From: GCA-2737665 sp044344795
Lineage (GTDB): Bacteria > Bacteroidota > Bacteroidia > Palsa-965
NCBI GenBank assembly: GCA_044344795.1
Contig: JBIJCF010000010.1
Location: 16,157-80,156, forward strand
Length of the DNA stretch: 64,000 nt
Direction of reading: 5' to 3'
The notes beneath the pieces were generated by a model. The model did no database searches. It was not told the origin of the DNA and saw only the letters and a list, made by a program, of their open reading frames with translations. Position numbers and translations under genes: made by a program. Positions 33,460 to 41,783 of the stretch are shown one piece after another; position 1 is the stretch's first letter, and each line of letters opens with the position of its first letter.

Positions 33460-34857
33460 ATGGCTTTTCAACTCACGGATAACTTCATTCAGGATCTTCG
33501 TTCTGCACTTAGTGCACGGGATGAAGTGTTGATGCGTTCGCTTATGGCGGATTTGCACCCTGCTGATGCTGCGGAATTGCTGGCAGAGTTTGACGTTGAA
33601 GAGGCGATGCGCTTGTATAAATTTCTGGAAGAAGAAGTGGCCGCAGAGACATTGGTGTTGTTGGATGATGATAGACGGGATGCGGTGCTTGAGGGACTGT
33701 CGCCCAAAGAAATTGCGGAGCAGCTGATCGATAATCTCGACTCGGATGATGCTGCGGACGTTCTTGCAGAATTAACCGATGATCAGCAGGATGAAGTTCT
33801 TTCGCACGTAGAAGATATTGAACAAGCCAGTGATATTGTTGACTTGTTGAATTACGATCCCGATACCGCCGGTGGTATCATGGCGAAGGAATTGATACGC
33901 GTGCATGTAGATCGTAATGTGTTGGAGTGCGTGCGCGAAATTCGTCGTCAGGCGGAAGACGTTGAAAATATTTACACCATTTATGTGGTTGATAACGATG
34001 AACGACTTGTAGGTGTTTTATCGTTGAAAAATTTGCTGACTAAACCGCTGCGAACAAAGGTGCGTGACGTATACAATCCGAACATTGTAAGTGTAAAAGC
34101 CAATACACCTGCAGAAGAAGTAGCCATGCTGATGGATAAATACGATCTCGTGGTGATTCCAGTTGTTGACGGTTTGAACCGTTTGGTGGGTCGTATTACG
34201 TTCGATGATATGGTGGACGTTTTGCGTGAAGAGAATACGGAAGACGTTCAAAAAATGGGTGGTGTAGAAGCGCTTGAAGAGCCGTACATGGCTACGCCGT
34301 TCTGGCAAATGATCAGAAAACGAGTAGGATGGCTGGTGTTGTTATTTTTGGGTGAATTACTCACCGCTACAGCCATGTCGTTTTTTGAAGATCAGTTAGC
34401 GAAGGCAGTTATTCTCGCCATTTTCGTTCCGTTGATTATTTCCAGTGGAGGTAATAGCGGATCACAAGCGTCAACACTTATTATTCGTGCATTGGCATTA
34501 GGTGAAATTACCGTTCGCGACTGGTGGAGCATCTTGAAAAAGGAATTGAAATCGGGATTGGTGTTGGGTGGAATTTTAGGATTGCTTGGTTTTTTACGCG
34601 TGATGATATGGTCCAATTTTATTGAGGATTATGGGCCGTATTGGTTGCCAATAGGATTAACTGTGGGCATTACGTTGACAGGTGTTGTTTTGTGGGGCTG
34701 TCTTGTCGGTTCGCTGTTCCCATTGATATTAAAGCGATTCAAACTCGATCCTGCTGTATCGTCTGCGCCTTTCGTTGCGACGTTGGTGGACGTTACAGGT
34801 TTGATCATCTATTTCTCCATTTCAATGTTGTTCCTGACAGAAATGTTTAACGCATGA
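33460..34857 (+). CDS. mgtE: MgtE-type magnesium transporter
   Basis: 465 residues. Order: a helical N-terminal MgtE domain (about 1-130) with the LHPADAAELL repeat, two CBS domains (about 135-265, including VDNDERLVGVLSLKNLL and LVGRITFDDMVDVL), then five membrane helices from about 285 on. The pore region ISSGGNSGSQASTL is the conserved helix-5 segment. It is a Mg2+ channel gated by Mg2+ bound at the N and CBS domains. Its end overlaps the dehydrogenase gene by 4 bases (ATGA). Confidence 0.94.
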   Translation: MAFQLTDNFIQDLRSALSARDEVLMRSLMADLHPADAAELLAEFDVEEAMRLYKFLEEEVAAETLVLLDDDRRDAVLEGLSPKEIAEQLIDNLDSDDAADVLAELTDDQQDEVLSHVEDIEQASDIVDLLNYDPDTAGGIMAKELIRVHVDRNVLECVREIRRQAEDVENIYTIYVVDNDERLVGVLSLKNLLTKPLRTKVRDVYNPNIVSVKANTPAEEVAMLMDKYDLVVIPVVDGLNRLVGRITFDDMVDVLREENTEDVQKMGGVEALEEPYMATPFWQMIRKRVGWLVLLFLGELLTATAMSFFEDQLAKAVILAIFVPLIISSGGNSGSQASTLIIRALALGEITVRDWWSILKKELKSGLVLGGILGLLGFLRVMIWSNFIEDYGPYWLPIGLTVGITLTGVVLWGCLVGSLFPLILKRFKLDPAVSSAPFVATLVDVTGLIIYFSISMLFLTEMFNA

Positions 34858-35801
34858 TCCCACGTGTGTTATTTTTAGATAGTAATCATCCGATTATGAT
34901 GACAACCTTGCGCGCTGCCGGTGTGCAGTGTGATGAGGACTACTCTTCAAGCTACGAAGATGTGTTGGCGAAGATCGAGATGTATCAGGGTGTTATTATT
35001 CGCAGTCGCTTTAAGTTGGATGCACGTTTTTTAGATGCAGCAATCAATGTAAAAGTTATTGGTCGTGCGGGAGCCGGCATGGAGAATATTGATGTGGCTT
35101 ACGCGAGTTCGAAAGGAATTGCGTGTGTGCATTCACCTGAAGGAAATCGCGATGCCGTTGCAGAACAAGCGTTAGGTATGTTGCTGGCGTTGATGAATAA
35201 TCTGTTGCGTGCAGATCGCGAAGTGCGTCAGGGAATCTGGAAGCGGGAAGAAAATCGTGGTTATGAATTGTGTGGCAAAACCGTGGGCATTATTGGTTAT
35301 GGTAATATGGGTAGTGCCTTTGCACAACGACTGAAAGGTTTTGGTGTAGAGGTTCTGGCTCATGATAAATACAAAAAGAATTTTAGTGACGCGCTCGTGC
35401 ATGAAGCAAGTCTCGATGAAATTCAGCAACATGCGGATGTCATCAGTGTTCATTTGCCGCTGACTCCGGAGACCATGCATTATATCAACGCTGAATTCAT
35501 TTCCAAGTTGAAGAAACCGGTGTATTTGATTAATACTGCTCGCGGAAAGAATGTGGATACAGCAGCGGTTGTGGATGCTATGAAATCCGGTAAGATTTAC
35601 GGTGTATGCCTCGATGTTTTAGAATATGAATCGATTTCCTTCGAGCACTTGGATAGTAAATCGTTACCCGAACCTTTTCAATATCTCATTAATTCCGATC
35701 GTGCGATATTAAGTCCGCACATTGCCGGATGGACTTTTGAAAGTCACGAGAAAATTGGAAGAATTATCGCAGAGAAAATGCTGCGGGTATTGTTTCCTTA
35801 G
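34854..35801 (+). CDS. D-isomer 2-hydroxyacid dehydrogenase, serA-like
   Basis: 315 residues. NAD-binding GIIGYGNMGSAFAQRL (about 145-160), the substrate-binding LINTARGKNVDTAAVVDAM segment with catalytic Arg, a Glu-containing DVLEYES region, and the catalytic His in SPHIAGWT. This is the D-3-phosphoglycerate dehydrogenase family. It lacks the C-terminal ACT or ASB domain of long PGDHs, so serine feedback is not expected. Specificity cannot be proven; 3-phosphoglycerate is the best guess. It overlaps mgtE and the convergent SiaC-like gene by 4 bases each. Confidence 0.85.
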   Translation: MIPRVLFLDSNHPIMMTTLRAAGVQCDEDYSSSYEDVLAKIEMYQGVIIRSRFKLDARFLDAAINVKVIGRAGAGMENIDVAYASSKGIACVHSPEGNRDAVAEQALGMLLALMNNLLRADREVRQGIWKREENRGYELCGKTVGIIGYGNMGSAFAQRLKGFGVEVLAHDKYKKNFSDALVHEASLDEIQQHADVISVHLPLTPETMHYINAEFISKLKKPVYLINTARGKNVDTAAVVDAMKSGKIYGVCLDVLEYESISFEHLDSKSLPEPFQYLINSDRAILSPHIAGWTFESHEKIGRIIAEKMLRVLFP

Positions 35802-36172
35802 TCGATAGCCTTGAAGGTTAACGGGAATTTCATGATGCGTGAAATTTCTTCACCACGATGTAAAATGTCATCATCATCTTCCTCGTATTCCCACACAATT
35901 TCAAGATTGGCAGAGAAATTCTGAATCAGATATTGACAGATCAGCATAATGTGACGTACAGAGCTGGTGTTGAAATACGTCATTGAAAACGTAGCAACAA
36001 CTTTATTTGAAGGATTGGTGGTGCGATAAGCTGCGAGCCAATCGTACACCGGACGAAAAAATGCTTCTGAATCTTCAGGGATAGAAATTCCGCTGAACTT
36101 GATGGTTCCGGTGTCCGGGTTTAATGAAATTTCGGCAGTTCTAACAGTTGAAGGAACGTGGTATAATTTCAT
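35798..36172 (-). CDS. DUF1987 / SiaC-like regulatory protein
   Basis: 124 residues, single domain. The sequence pattern (TAEISLNPDTGTIKFSGISIPEDSEAFFRPVYDWL, then ATFSMTYFNTSSVRHIM) matches DUF1987. In Pseudomonas the DUF1987 protein SiaC is phosphorylated by SiaB and dephosphorylated by SiaA, and controls a diguanylate cyclase. The Thr/Ser-Ser in YFNTSSVRH would be the phosphorylation position. No SiaA or SiaB gene is in the window. Its 3' end overlaps the dehydrogenase stop by 4 bases. Confidence 0.8.
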   Translation of the reverse strand: MKLYHVPSTVRTAEISLNPDTGTIKFSGISIPEDSEAFFRPVYDWLAAYRTTNPSNKVVATFSMTYFNTSSVRHIMLICQYLIQNFSANLEIVWEYEEDDDDILHRGEEISRIMKFPLTFKAID

Positions 36173-36216
36173 CAGGGGTTTATTTTGTTGAGCTTAACAA
36201 AGATCGTGAAAGTTAA

Positions 36217-37473
36217 TCACATATCCTTCATGACCATTTGCACGGTGTAGCGGCTTCGTGTTTCCAATAAAATCTGTTTACCTATGCACACACGATCAAT
36301 AGTGGCCTGATCGTAATAGCGAATCGTCACCAATTCCAATCTGTCATTATACAGCACACGATAGCTACGTTTCAATTCCTCTATCAATTGCGGCAATTTA
36401 CGATCATCATTGTCCATACATACCGAGAAACTGATAGCAGAATTTTGCATGGTGTTGATTTTAACGCGATGCTTTGAAAAGAGCGCAAAAATGTTGCCGA
36501 GGTTTTCTTCTACAATAAATGAGAAATCGCGGGGAGAAATAGATAACAAAACCTGATTCACTTTAAAGATGAAACACGGAATAGGCAGCGCTTGTGGAGT
36601 GGCGTGAATTTTTGTTCCGGGTTGTTGCGGATCCACGAACGAGCGCACAAACAACGGAATGTTTTTATTCTGAAGTGGCTTAATAGTTTTCGGATGAATT
36701 ACTGTTGCGCCGTAATACGTTAATTCGATCGCATCCTGATACGTTAACTCAGGAACCAACACCGTTGCGTCAAACCATTTCGGATCGGCATTTAATACTC
36801 CGGGAACGTCTTTCCAAATAGTAACGCTTTCTGCATTTAAACACCAGGCTAAAATGGCGGCGGTATAATCGGAGCCTTCACGTCCCAAAGTTGTGGTGAA
36901 GTTTTCGGAGGTTACTCCGATAAAACCTTGTGTAAATACAATAGTATTGTTGCGGTGCTGTAATCGTTGCGCTGATTCTTCCGTGAGTTCCCAATTTATT
37001 TTTCCTTCACGATAGGTGTTGTCGGTTTTGATGATGTCGCGCGCATCTGTCCACGTGCACGAAATTCCCGAAGTGTTCAAATATGCAGCAACAATTTTTG
37101 TCGAAAGAATTTCTCCCATCGAAACAATTTGGTCGTATTCGCAATCGTAATCGTGTGTAGGTTCATCTTCCAGCGCCCATTCCAATTCTACGAAGCAGTT
37201 GTGAATGTCATCGTAAATGGAATGCGTATTATCCGGGAAAAGCTCCTTCAATATTTGAAGGTGATACGAGCGAATTTCTTCAAGTATCGTCGCTGTATCT
37301 TCTTTCTTGAAATAAAACGCATCCGTAAGTCGCTCCAGTGCATTGGTGGTCTTTCCCATTGCAGAGATGACCACAACAAGCGCCTCTTGTTGGTATTGAC
37401 TAAGAATAGCAGCTACATTCCGAACTGCTGCAGCATCTTTAACCGAAGCTCCACCGAACTTAAATACTTTCAT
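36217..37473 (-). CDS. lysC: aspartate kinase (monofunctional)
   Basis: 418 residues. It phosphorylates aspartate, the entry to lysine, threonine and methionine synthesis. It begins with the KFGGASV signature, has SMGEILST in the N-lobe and TLGREGSDYTAA at the active site. A C-terminal regulatory region with ACT-like segments follows (about 300-400, including SFIVEENLGNIFALF), then the ending RSRYTVQMVMKDM. It lacks the homoserine dehydrogenase fusion. Its promoter overlaps the stop codon of the upstream GNAT gene. The symbol follows the common monofunctional enzyme; isozyme type is not certain. Confidence 0.93.
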   Translation of the reverse strand: MKVFKFGGASVKDAAAVRNVAAILSQYQQEALVVVISAMGKTTNALERLTDAFYFKKEDTATILEEIRSYHLQILKELFPDNTHSIYDDIHNCFVELEWALEDEPTHDYDCEYDQIVSMGEILSTKIVAAYLNTSGISCTWTDARDIIKTDNTYREGKINWELTEESAQRLQHRNNTIVFTQGFIGVTSENFTTTLGREGSDYTAAILAWCLNAESVTIWKDVPGVLNADPKWFDATVLVPELTYQDAIELTYYGATVIHPKTIKPLQNKNIPLFVRSFVDPQQPGTKIHATPQALPIPCFIFKVNQVLLSISPRDFSFIVEENLGNIFALFSKHRVKINTMQNSAISFSVCMDNDDRKLPQLIEELKRSYRVLYNDRLELVTIRYYDQATIDRVCIGKQILLETRSRYTVQMVMKDM

Positions 37474-37477
37474 GGTG

Positions 37478-37485
37478 CAAAGTTA
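37478..37485 (-). promoter_or_regulatory. -7 promoter element TAACTTTG of the aspartate kinase gene, overlapping the GNAT stop codon
   Basis: Perfect consensus on the minus strand. Its TAA is the GNAT stop codon, and it ends 4 nt before the kinase ATG, predicting a leaderless mRNA. Confidence 0.55.
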
Positions 37486-37929
37486 GTGGAATGACAATCT
37501 ATAGTTGAGCCATTCTTTTAAAACTTCAGGTTCGTATTGTTCATAGAACTTAATGGCCGGCGTATTCCAGTCTAATACTTGCCACTCCATACGTTTGCAA
37601 TTCATCTTTCTGCAATCGCTCAGCACTTGATCAAATAACAATTTACCGAGACCTTCTTTTCGTCTGCTTTGGGTAACGATGATGTCTTCAAGAAATACAC
37701 AAGGTCCTTTCCAGGTTGAGTATTTGATATAATACAACGCCATGCCGATGATTTCGTTGTGATCTTCGGCAACGTAACAAGTGAATAATGGATTGCTACC
37801 AAATCCATAGTTTAGCATATCATGCTCAGTTACGATCACTTCTTCCGGAGCTTGTTCGTATTCTGCAAGTTCCCGGATTAGGGCGTGAACAGCAGGAATG
37901 TCGGTGGCAATTGCTTTTCGAATAATCAT
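37483..37929 (-). CDS. GNAT family N-acetyltransferase
   Basis: 148 residues, one GNAT domain. It starts MIIRKAIATDIPAVHALIRELAEYEQAPEEV, typical of diamine-acetyltransferase-like GNATs. The acetyl-CoA site is RRKEGLGKLLFDQV (about 88-101, matching R/Q-x-x-G-x-G/A). The C-terminal WQVLDWNTPAIKFYEQY motif is also diagnostic. Substrate unknown; a small amine such as spermidine is possible but not shown. Its ATG overlaps the upstream T9SS gene's TGA by 4 bases. Confidence 0.9.
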   Translation of the reverse strand: MIIRKAIATDIPAVHALIRELAEYEQAPEEVIVTEHDMLNYGFGSNPLFTCYVAEDHNEIIGMALYYIKYSTWKGPCVFLEDIIVTQSRRKEGLGKLLFDQVLSDCRKMNCKRMEWQVLDWNTPAIKFYEQYEPEVLKEWLNYRLSFH

Positions 37930-40577
37930 CGTTGAATTATTAATGGTTGGGTTCCGGTGGTTGTTGGTGTAATGACCTGAATAAAGTAGATTCCTTGTTG
38001 TAGTTCAGCTGTCGACAATTGAATGGAGCCTGTTATCATGAATTCATTGATCAGCAATCCCGTACTTGAATAAATGCGCACAGTGGCCGAGCCTTGCGCG
38101 TCGTGTGACATAATTGTAGTTCTCTCGTCTGCCGGATTGGGATATACTTCAAATGCTGATGCAATAGAAGGTGCGTGATGCTGCATGCCCAACGGAAAGC
38201 ACGGCGTATTTGGTGATGCGAACAAATTATGCAATGTCGTTAGGTTGTCTGTAACGGTTTGATAATAACCCGGGCTGTTCCAAGGATGAACGGAGTCGAC
38301 ATGAAACGTGATGGCGTATGTAAATTGCAAACTGTCGCCGGGTTGAAAGTTTAATGGACCGGAAGACAACAACGCTGCGCGGTCGCCCGGAGTCTGATTC
38401 GCGGAAGCTTCATGCCACCCGTTCGGAACGGTTGGTAAATCAGGGAACATAAAACGTGTAGGAACAACGTTGCCGTATCCGTTGCCTCCATATGTTACAA
38501 AGGTGCTGTCTTTCCATACACCGCGCGAATAATTGTAATAGTCGGTGTTGTTAGTCATGCCGCCGTTCGGTAGACTCGGAAAACTTGTTGCATAAGAAAC
38601 AAAATAATTCATCAGGCACTGTTCCCCGGGTTCATCCGTTATTCCGTTGTTATTGTTGTCATTTCCATCATTTGCCGGCGCTAACGGTCCATCAACAACC
38701 GCTATCGAAACAACCGGAATTCTGTTGCCATAAGTGCCGGTGTTAAGAGAGGCAATAGGTTCATCAATGCTATCTCCGTTATAAATGATGAGTGCGTTCT
38801 GTTCAGGAATACAACCCACGTAATCGTCTTGCCAGTTGCCTAAATCCATATCATGCCAAAATGTAAAGTATGCATCATGATAGGCGCTATCGGAGCGATT
38901 GATATAGGTGTATTCGTAAAACAGCGTGTTCTCCGCAACTGTTCCTGCCGGAGACGTACAGTGATAGCCATATATCATGGCACTGATTTGAACACCAAGA
39001 GCAGGTGTTTGTGTAAACGTATGCGGACCGACACGATCGTTAATAACAAAGTACACGGCTTCATCACCCTTAATCAAGGGATAATCACCGCCGTTCACAG
39101 GATCGTAAATTCCATTACCATTGACATCTGCAAATGGCGCTAAATCATAAGTAAGGTTATAATTTCCTTTTGCGGGCCAATCCAATAAATCTGTTGGAGG
39201 AATCCACGTTTGGTTTTGCACCGCACCAATACTCCATTGGTATTGAAATGTCGCAATATCTTGTGCGGTAAGATTCCAGATGCGATCAAACTGCTGTGCC
39301 TGTAGTGAATCGATTCCAACTGTTCCCGGGCCGGGATAATAATCGTAACCCGATTGACGATAGGTAGCAGCAGCCTGATGCAGTTCGCCCTGATCATCCA
39401 AACCGCCCACCCAAACACCTGAAGCGAAAATGATTGCTTTGTTCGTGTTCTTCGGTGCAAAAAACTCCGACTGTGCGGTCAAATCCCAGTGCAAATCACC
39501 ACGTACGTGTACTGCAGCTTTTAGGTTGTTGCCATCGATGAATTTGTAATTGTCTCCGGTTACACCAAGTCCGATACCGCAGTATGAAGCAGGATCGAAG
39601 AGCTTCAAGTCGATGAATGGAGAGGAATTGGAACCTACAAAACTTTCTATATTCCAGAACTGCTGCCCGACGGGATCAGAGGCGAACTGCATACGTGAAG
39701 TTTGAGGGTTGCTGTTAACGCCAAACGGATAATACGTAATGATCCGTTGTCCGATGATTTCGTTGAGTTGACCTTTCAATGCAGAAAACGCCAAGCCACC
39801 ACGTGGTCCACGCCCCACACACGATACGCCGTCCCAATTAACTCCGGGTTGTTCGAAGTTGACCGAATAATTTTGCAAGCCGGTATTACCTAAACGGAAA
39901 AGTTGCTTGTCAGCAATGCACCAAAGTGTCCCATCGTGATGCGTGTACACTTGTGTAACCACGGGCAATGTCGTAGGAGGTATCCAGAAGTTGTAAAAGT
40001 TGTTGCCGAAAAAATGTACAATACCTTTCGGAGTGCCGAGTACTATTTCGTTCCAAACAGATTTCGTAATACTGTAAATGGTGTCGCTGGGTAGCCCCGA
40101 ATTGCTGCGGTTGTATATCGTCCAGCCGGAACTTGTATAAGCAGCAATTCCCCGATCAGTGCCCATCCACAGTGTGTCGCCTTGTCTGTAAATATCAAAC
40201 ACGCGCCCCGATGGTATCGGAGAATTCCAACGATTTAAAGTTTGCCATTGATTGTTATGCAACATGGAAACGCCACCGGTGTCCGACCCAAACCAAAGCG
40301 TGTTGTTTGTGTCCGCAAATGCACAACGAATGTAATTGTCGCAGAGTCCATCGTTGGTGTTAAAGTATTCCCAAGCGGTTTGATTCCATTTGAAAACACC
40401 ATTATCCTTCATGGCAAGCCACACATTCCCGGTGCTGTCGACCGTGATATCATTTTTTGTTCGCAATGAATTGAGAGAAAAAAAAGTGGGCATTGCAATA
40501 ACGGTTGTTCCATTTTGCGCTGAAATGTCTGGAAACGCAAATACAGTGAATAGGAACATCAGAATCGAACGCCGCAT
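37926..40577 (-). CDS. large T9SS-secreted protein with ligand-binding propeller repeats
   Basis: 883 residues. Signal peptide (ends FPDISAQ). Residues about 45-260 are propeller-blade repeats of the two-component-regulator type: DSTGNVWLAMKDNGVFKWN, NNTLWFGSDTGGVSMLHNNQW, QGDTLWMGTDRGIAAY. A long beta-rich region follows, with Ca-loop-like stretches ADVNGNGIYD and DGNDNNNNGITDE. A T9SS type A sorting domain ends it (FEVYPNPADERTTI, TAELQQGIYFIQVI). I chose ATG 40577, not the TTG two codons earlier, since that TTG is inside the -7 element. It overlaps the GNAT start by 4 bases. Confidence 0.85.
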   Translation of the reverse strand: MRRSILMFLFTVFAFPDISAQNGTTVIAMPTFFSLNSLRTKNDITVDSTGNVWLAMKDNGVFKWNQTAWEYFNTNDGLCDNYIRCAFADTNNTLWFGSDTGGVSMLHNNQWQTLNRWNSPIPSGRVFDIYRQGDTLWMGTDRGIAAYTSSGWTIYNRSNSGLPSDTIYSITKSVWNEIVLGTPKGIVHFFGNNFYNFWIPPTTLPVVTQVYTHHDGTLWCIADKQLFRLGNTGLQNYSVNFEQPGVNWDGVSCVGRGPRGGLAFSALKGQLNEIIGQRIITYYPFGVNSNPQTSRMQFASDPVGQQFWNIESFVGSNSSPFIDLKLFDPASYCGIGLGVTGDNYKFIDGNNLKAAVHVRGDLHWDLTAQSEFFAPKNTNKAIIFASGVWVGGLDDQGELHQAAATYRQSGYDYYPGPGTVGIDSLQAQQFDRIWNLTAQDIATFQYQWSIGAVQNQTWIPPTDLLDWPAKGNYNLTYDLAPFADVNGNGIYDPVNGGDYPLIKGDEAVYFVINDRVGPHTFTQTPALGVQISAMIYGYHCTSPAGTVAENTLFYEYTYINRSDSAYHDAYFTFWHDMDLGNWQDDYVGCIPEQNALIIYNGDSIDEPIASLNTGTYGNRIPVVSIAVVDGPLAPANDGNDNNNNGITDEPGEQCLMNYFVSYATSFPSLPNGGMTNNTDYYNYSRGVWKDSTFVTYGGNGYGNVVPTRFMFPDLPTVPNGWHEASANQTPGDRAALLSSGPLNFQPGDSLQFTYAITFHVDSVHPWNSPGYYQTVTDNLTTLHNLFASPNTPCFPLGMQHHAPSIASAFEVYPNPADERTTIMSHDAQGSATVRIYSSTGLLINEFMITGSIQLSTAELQQGIYFIQVITPTTTGTQPLIIQR

Positions 40578-40580
40578 AAA

Positions 40581-40588
40581 CAAAGCTA
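40581..40588 (-). promoter_or_regulatory. -7 promoter element TAGCTTTG of the propeller protein gene
   Basis: Perfect consensus on the minus strand, ending 3 nt before ATG 40577. This predicts a leaderless mRNA. Confidence 0.55.
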
Positions 40589-40658
40589 CATCGGTATTCG
40601 CCGAAATCCGCGTAAAACGATTCCTTTTTTACATCTTTGCAAGCCAAGAACCATCACT

Positions 40659-41666
40659 ATGAGCACAGTTAAAACACTCGGACAATTTATCATCGAAAAG
40701 CAATCTGATTTTCCTTATGCAAAGGGGGAACTTTCGCGTTTGTTGCGCGATATCGGCATTGCTGCTAAGATTGTACACCGCGAAGTAAATAAAGCGGGAC
40801 TCGCTGATATTTTGGGTGAAGTAGGAGAGACCAATGTTCAGGGTGAGTCGGTAAAGAAGTTAGATGTGTTCGCGAACGAACAATTCATTGCAGCATTAAG
40901 CGTGGGGGGTGAATGTTGTGCTATTGCGTCGGAGGAAAATGAAGACATTATTCCGATTGACACGCCACAGTCGAAGAACGCGAAATACGTAGTGGCTATG
41001 GATCCTTTGGACGGATCGTCGAATATTGATGTGAACGTTTCTGTAGGAACCATATTTTCCATTTATCGTCGTGTAAGTTTGAGCGGTCCCGGAACCGTGG
41101 AAGATTTTATGCAGCGCGGCACTGAACAAGTAGCTGCAGGTTATATCATTTATGGTTCTTCCACTATGTTGGTGTACACTACAGGCAAAGGAGTAAACGG
41201 ATTTACTTTAGATCCGTCTATCGGTGAATTTTGTTTGTCACATCCGAATATGCAGACCGCGAAGTCCGGAAAAATATATTCCATCAACGAGGGCAATTAC
41301 GTGCATTTCCCGGACGGTGTGAAGAAGTATATCAAATACTGTCAGGAAGAAGACAAAGCCACGAAACGCCCGTATTCTTCGCGTTATATCGGTTCTGCTG
41401 TGGCGGATATTCATCGTAATTTGATTAACGGCGGCATTTATATTTATCCGACTACGGCATCTTCTCCAAAAGGCAAGTTGCGTTTGTTGTACGAATGCAA
41501 TCCAATCGCATTTATCATTGAACAAGCCGGTGGTAAAGCCACAGACGGTCGCCATCGCATTCTGGAACAGGAAATTAAAACCTTGCACCAACGTACTCCT
41601 TTCTTTGCCGGTAGCGCCGATATGGTGGAATTGGCCGGAGATTTTATGAGTAAGTATTCGGGGTAG
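40659..41666 (+). CDS. fbp: fructose-1,6-bisphosphatase class I
   Basis: 335 residues. It removes the 1-phosphate from fructose-1,6-bisphosphate in gluconeogenesis. The metal-binding DPLDGSSNIDVNVSVGTIF (about 112-130) is the class I signature, and ASEENEDIIP supplies further acidic ligands. The C-terminal RLLYECNPIAFIIEQAGG is also typical. It is divergent from the propeller protein gene, with 81 bp between. A weak element CATCTTTG (one mismatch) lies 21 nt before its ATG. Confidence 0.95.
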   Translation: MSTVKTLGQFIIEKQSDFPYAKGELSRLLRDIGIAAKIVHREVNKAGLADILGEVGETNVQGESVKKLDVFANEQFIAALSVGGECCAIASEENEDIIPIDTPQSKNAKYVVAMDPLDGSSNIDVNVSVGTIFSIYRRVSLSGPGTVEDFMQRGTEQVAAGYIIYGSSTMLVYTTGKGVNGFTLDPSIGEFCLSHPNMQTAKSGKIYSINEGNYVHFPDGVKKYIKYCQEEDKATKRPYSSRYIGSAVADIHRNLINGGIYIYPTTASSPKGKLRLLYECNPIAFIIEQAGGKATDGRHRILEQEIKTLHQRTPFFAGSADMVELAGDFMSKYSG

Positions 41667-41783
41667 TCTCACGCGTTGCTATATTTATATATCAGATTAT
41701 CAGGTAGTTGTAATAAGTTGAGGGCGTCCTGTAACATTTCCTTTACTTACGCGTCCTATACCAAACAAGCAATCTGAATTATT

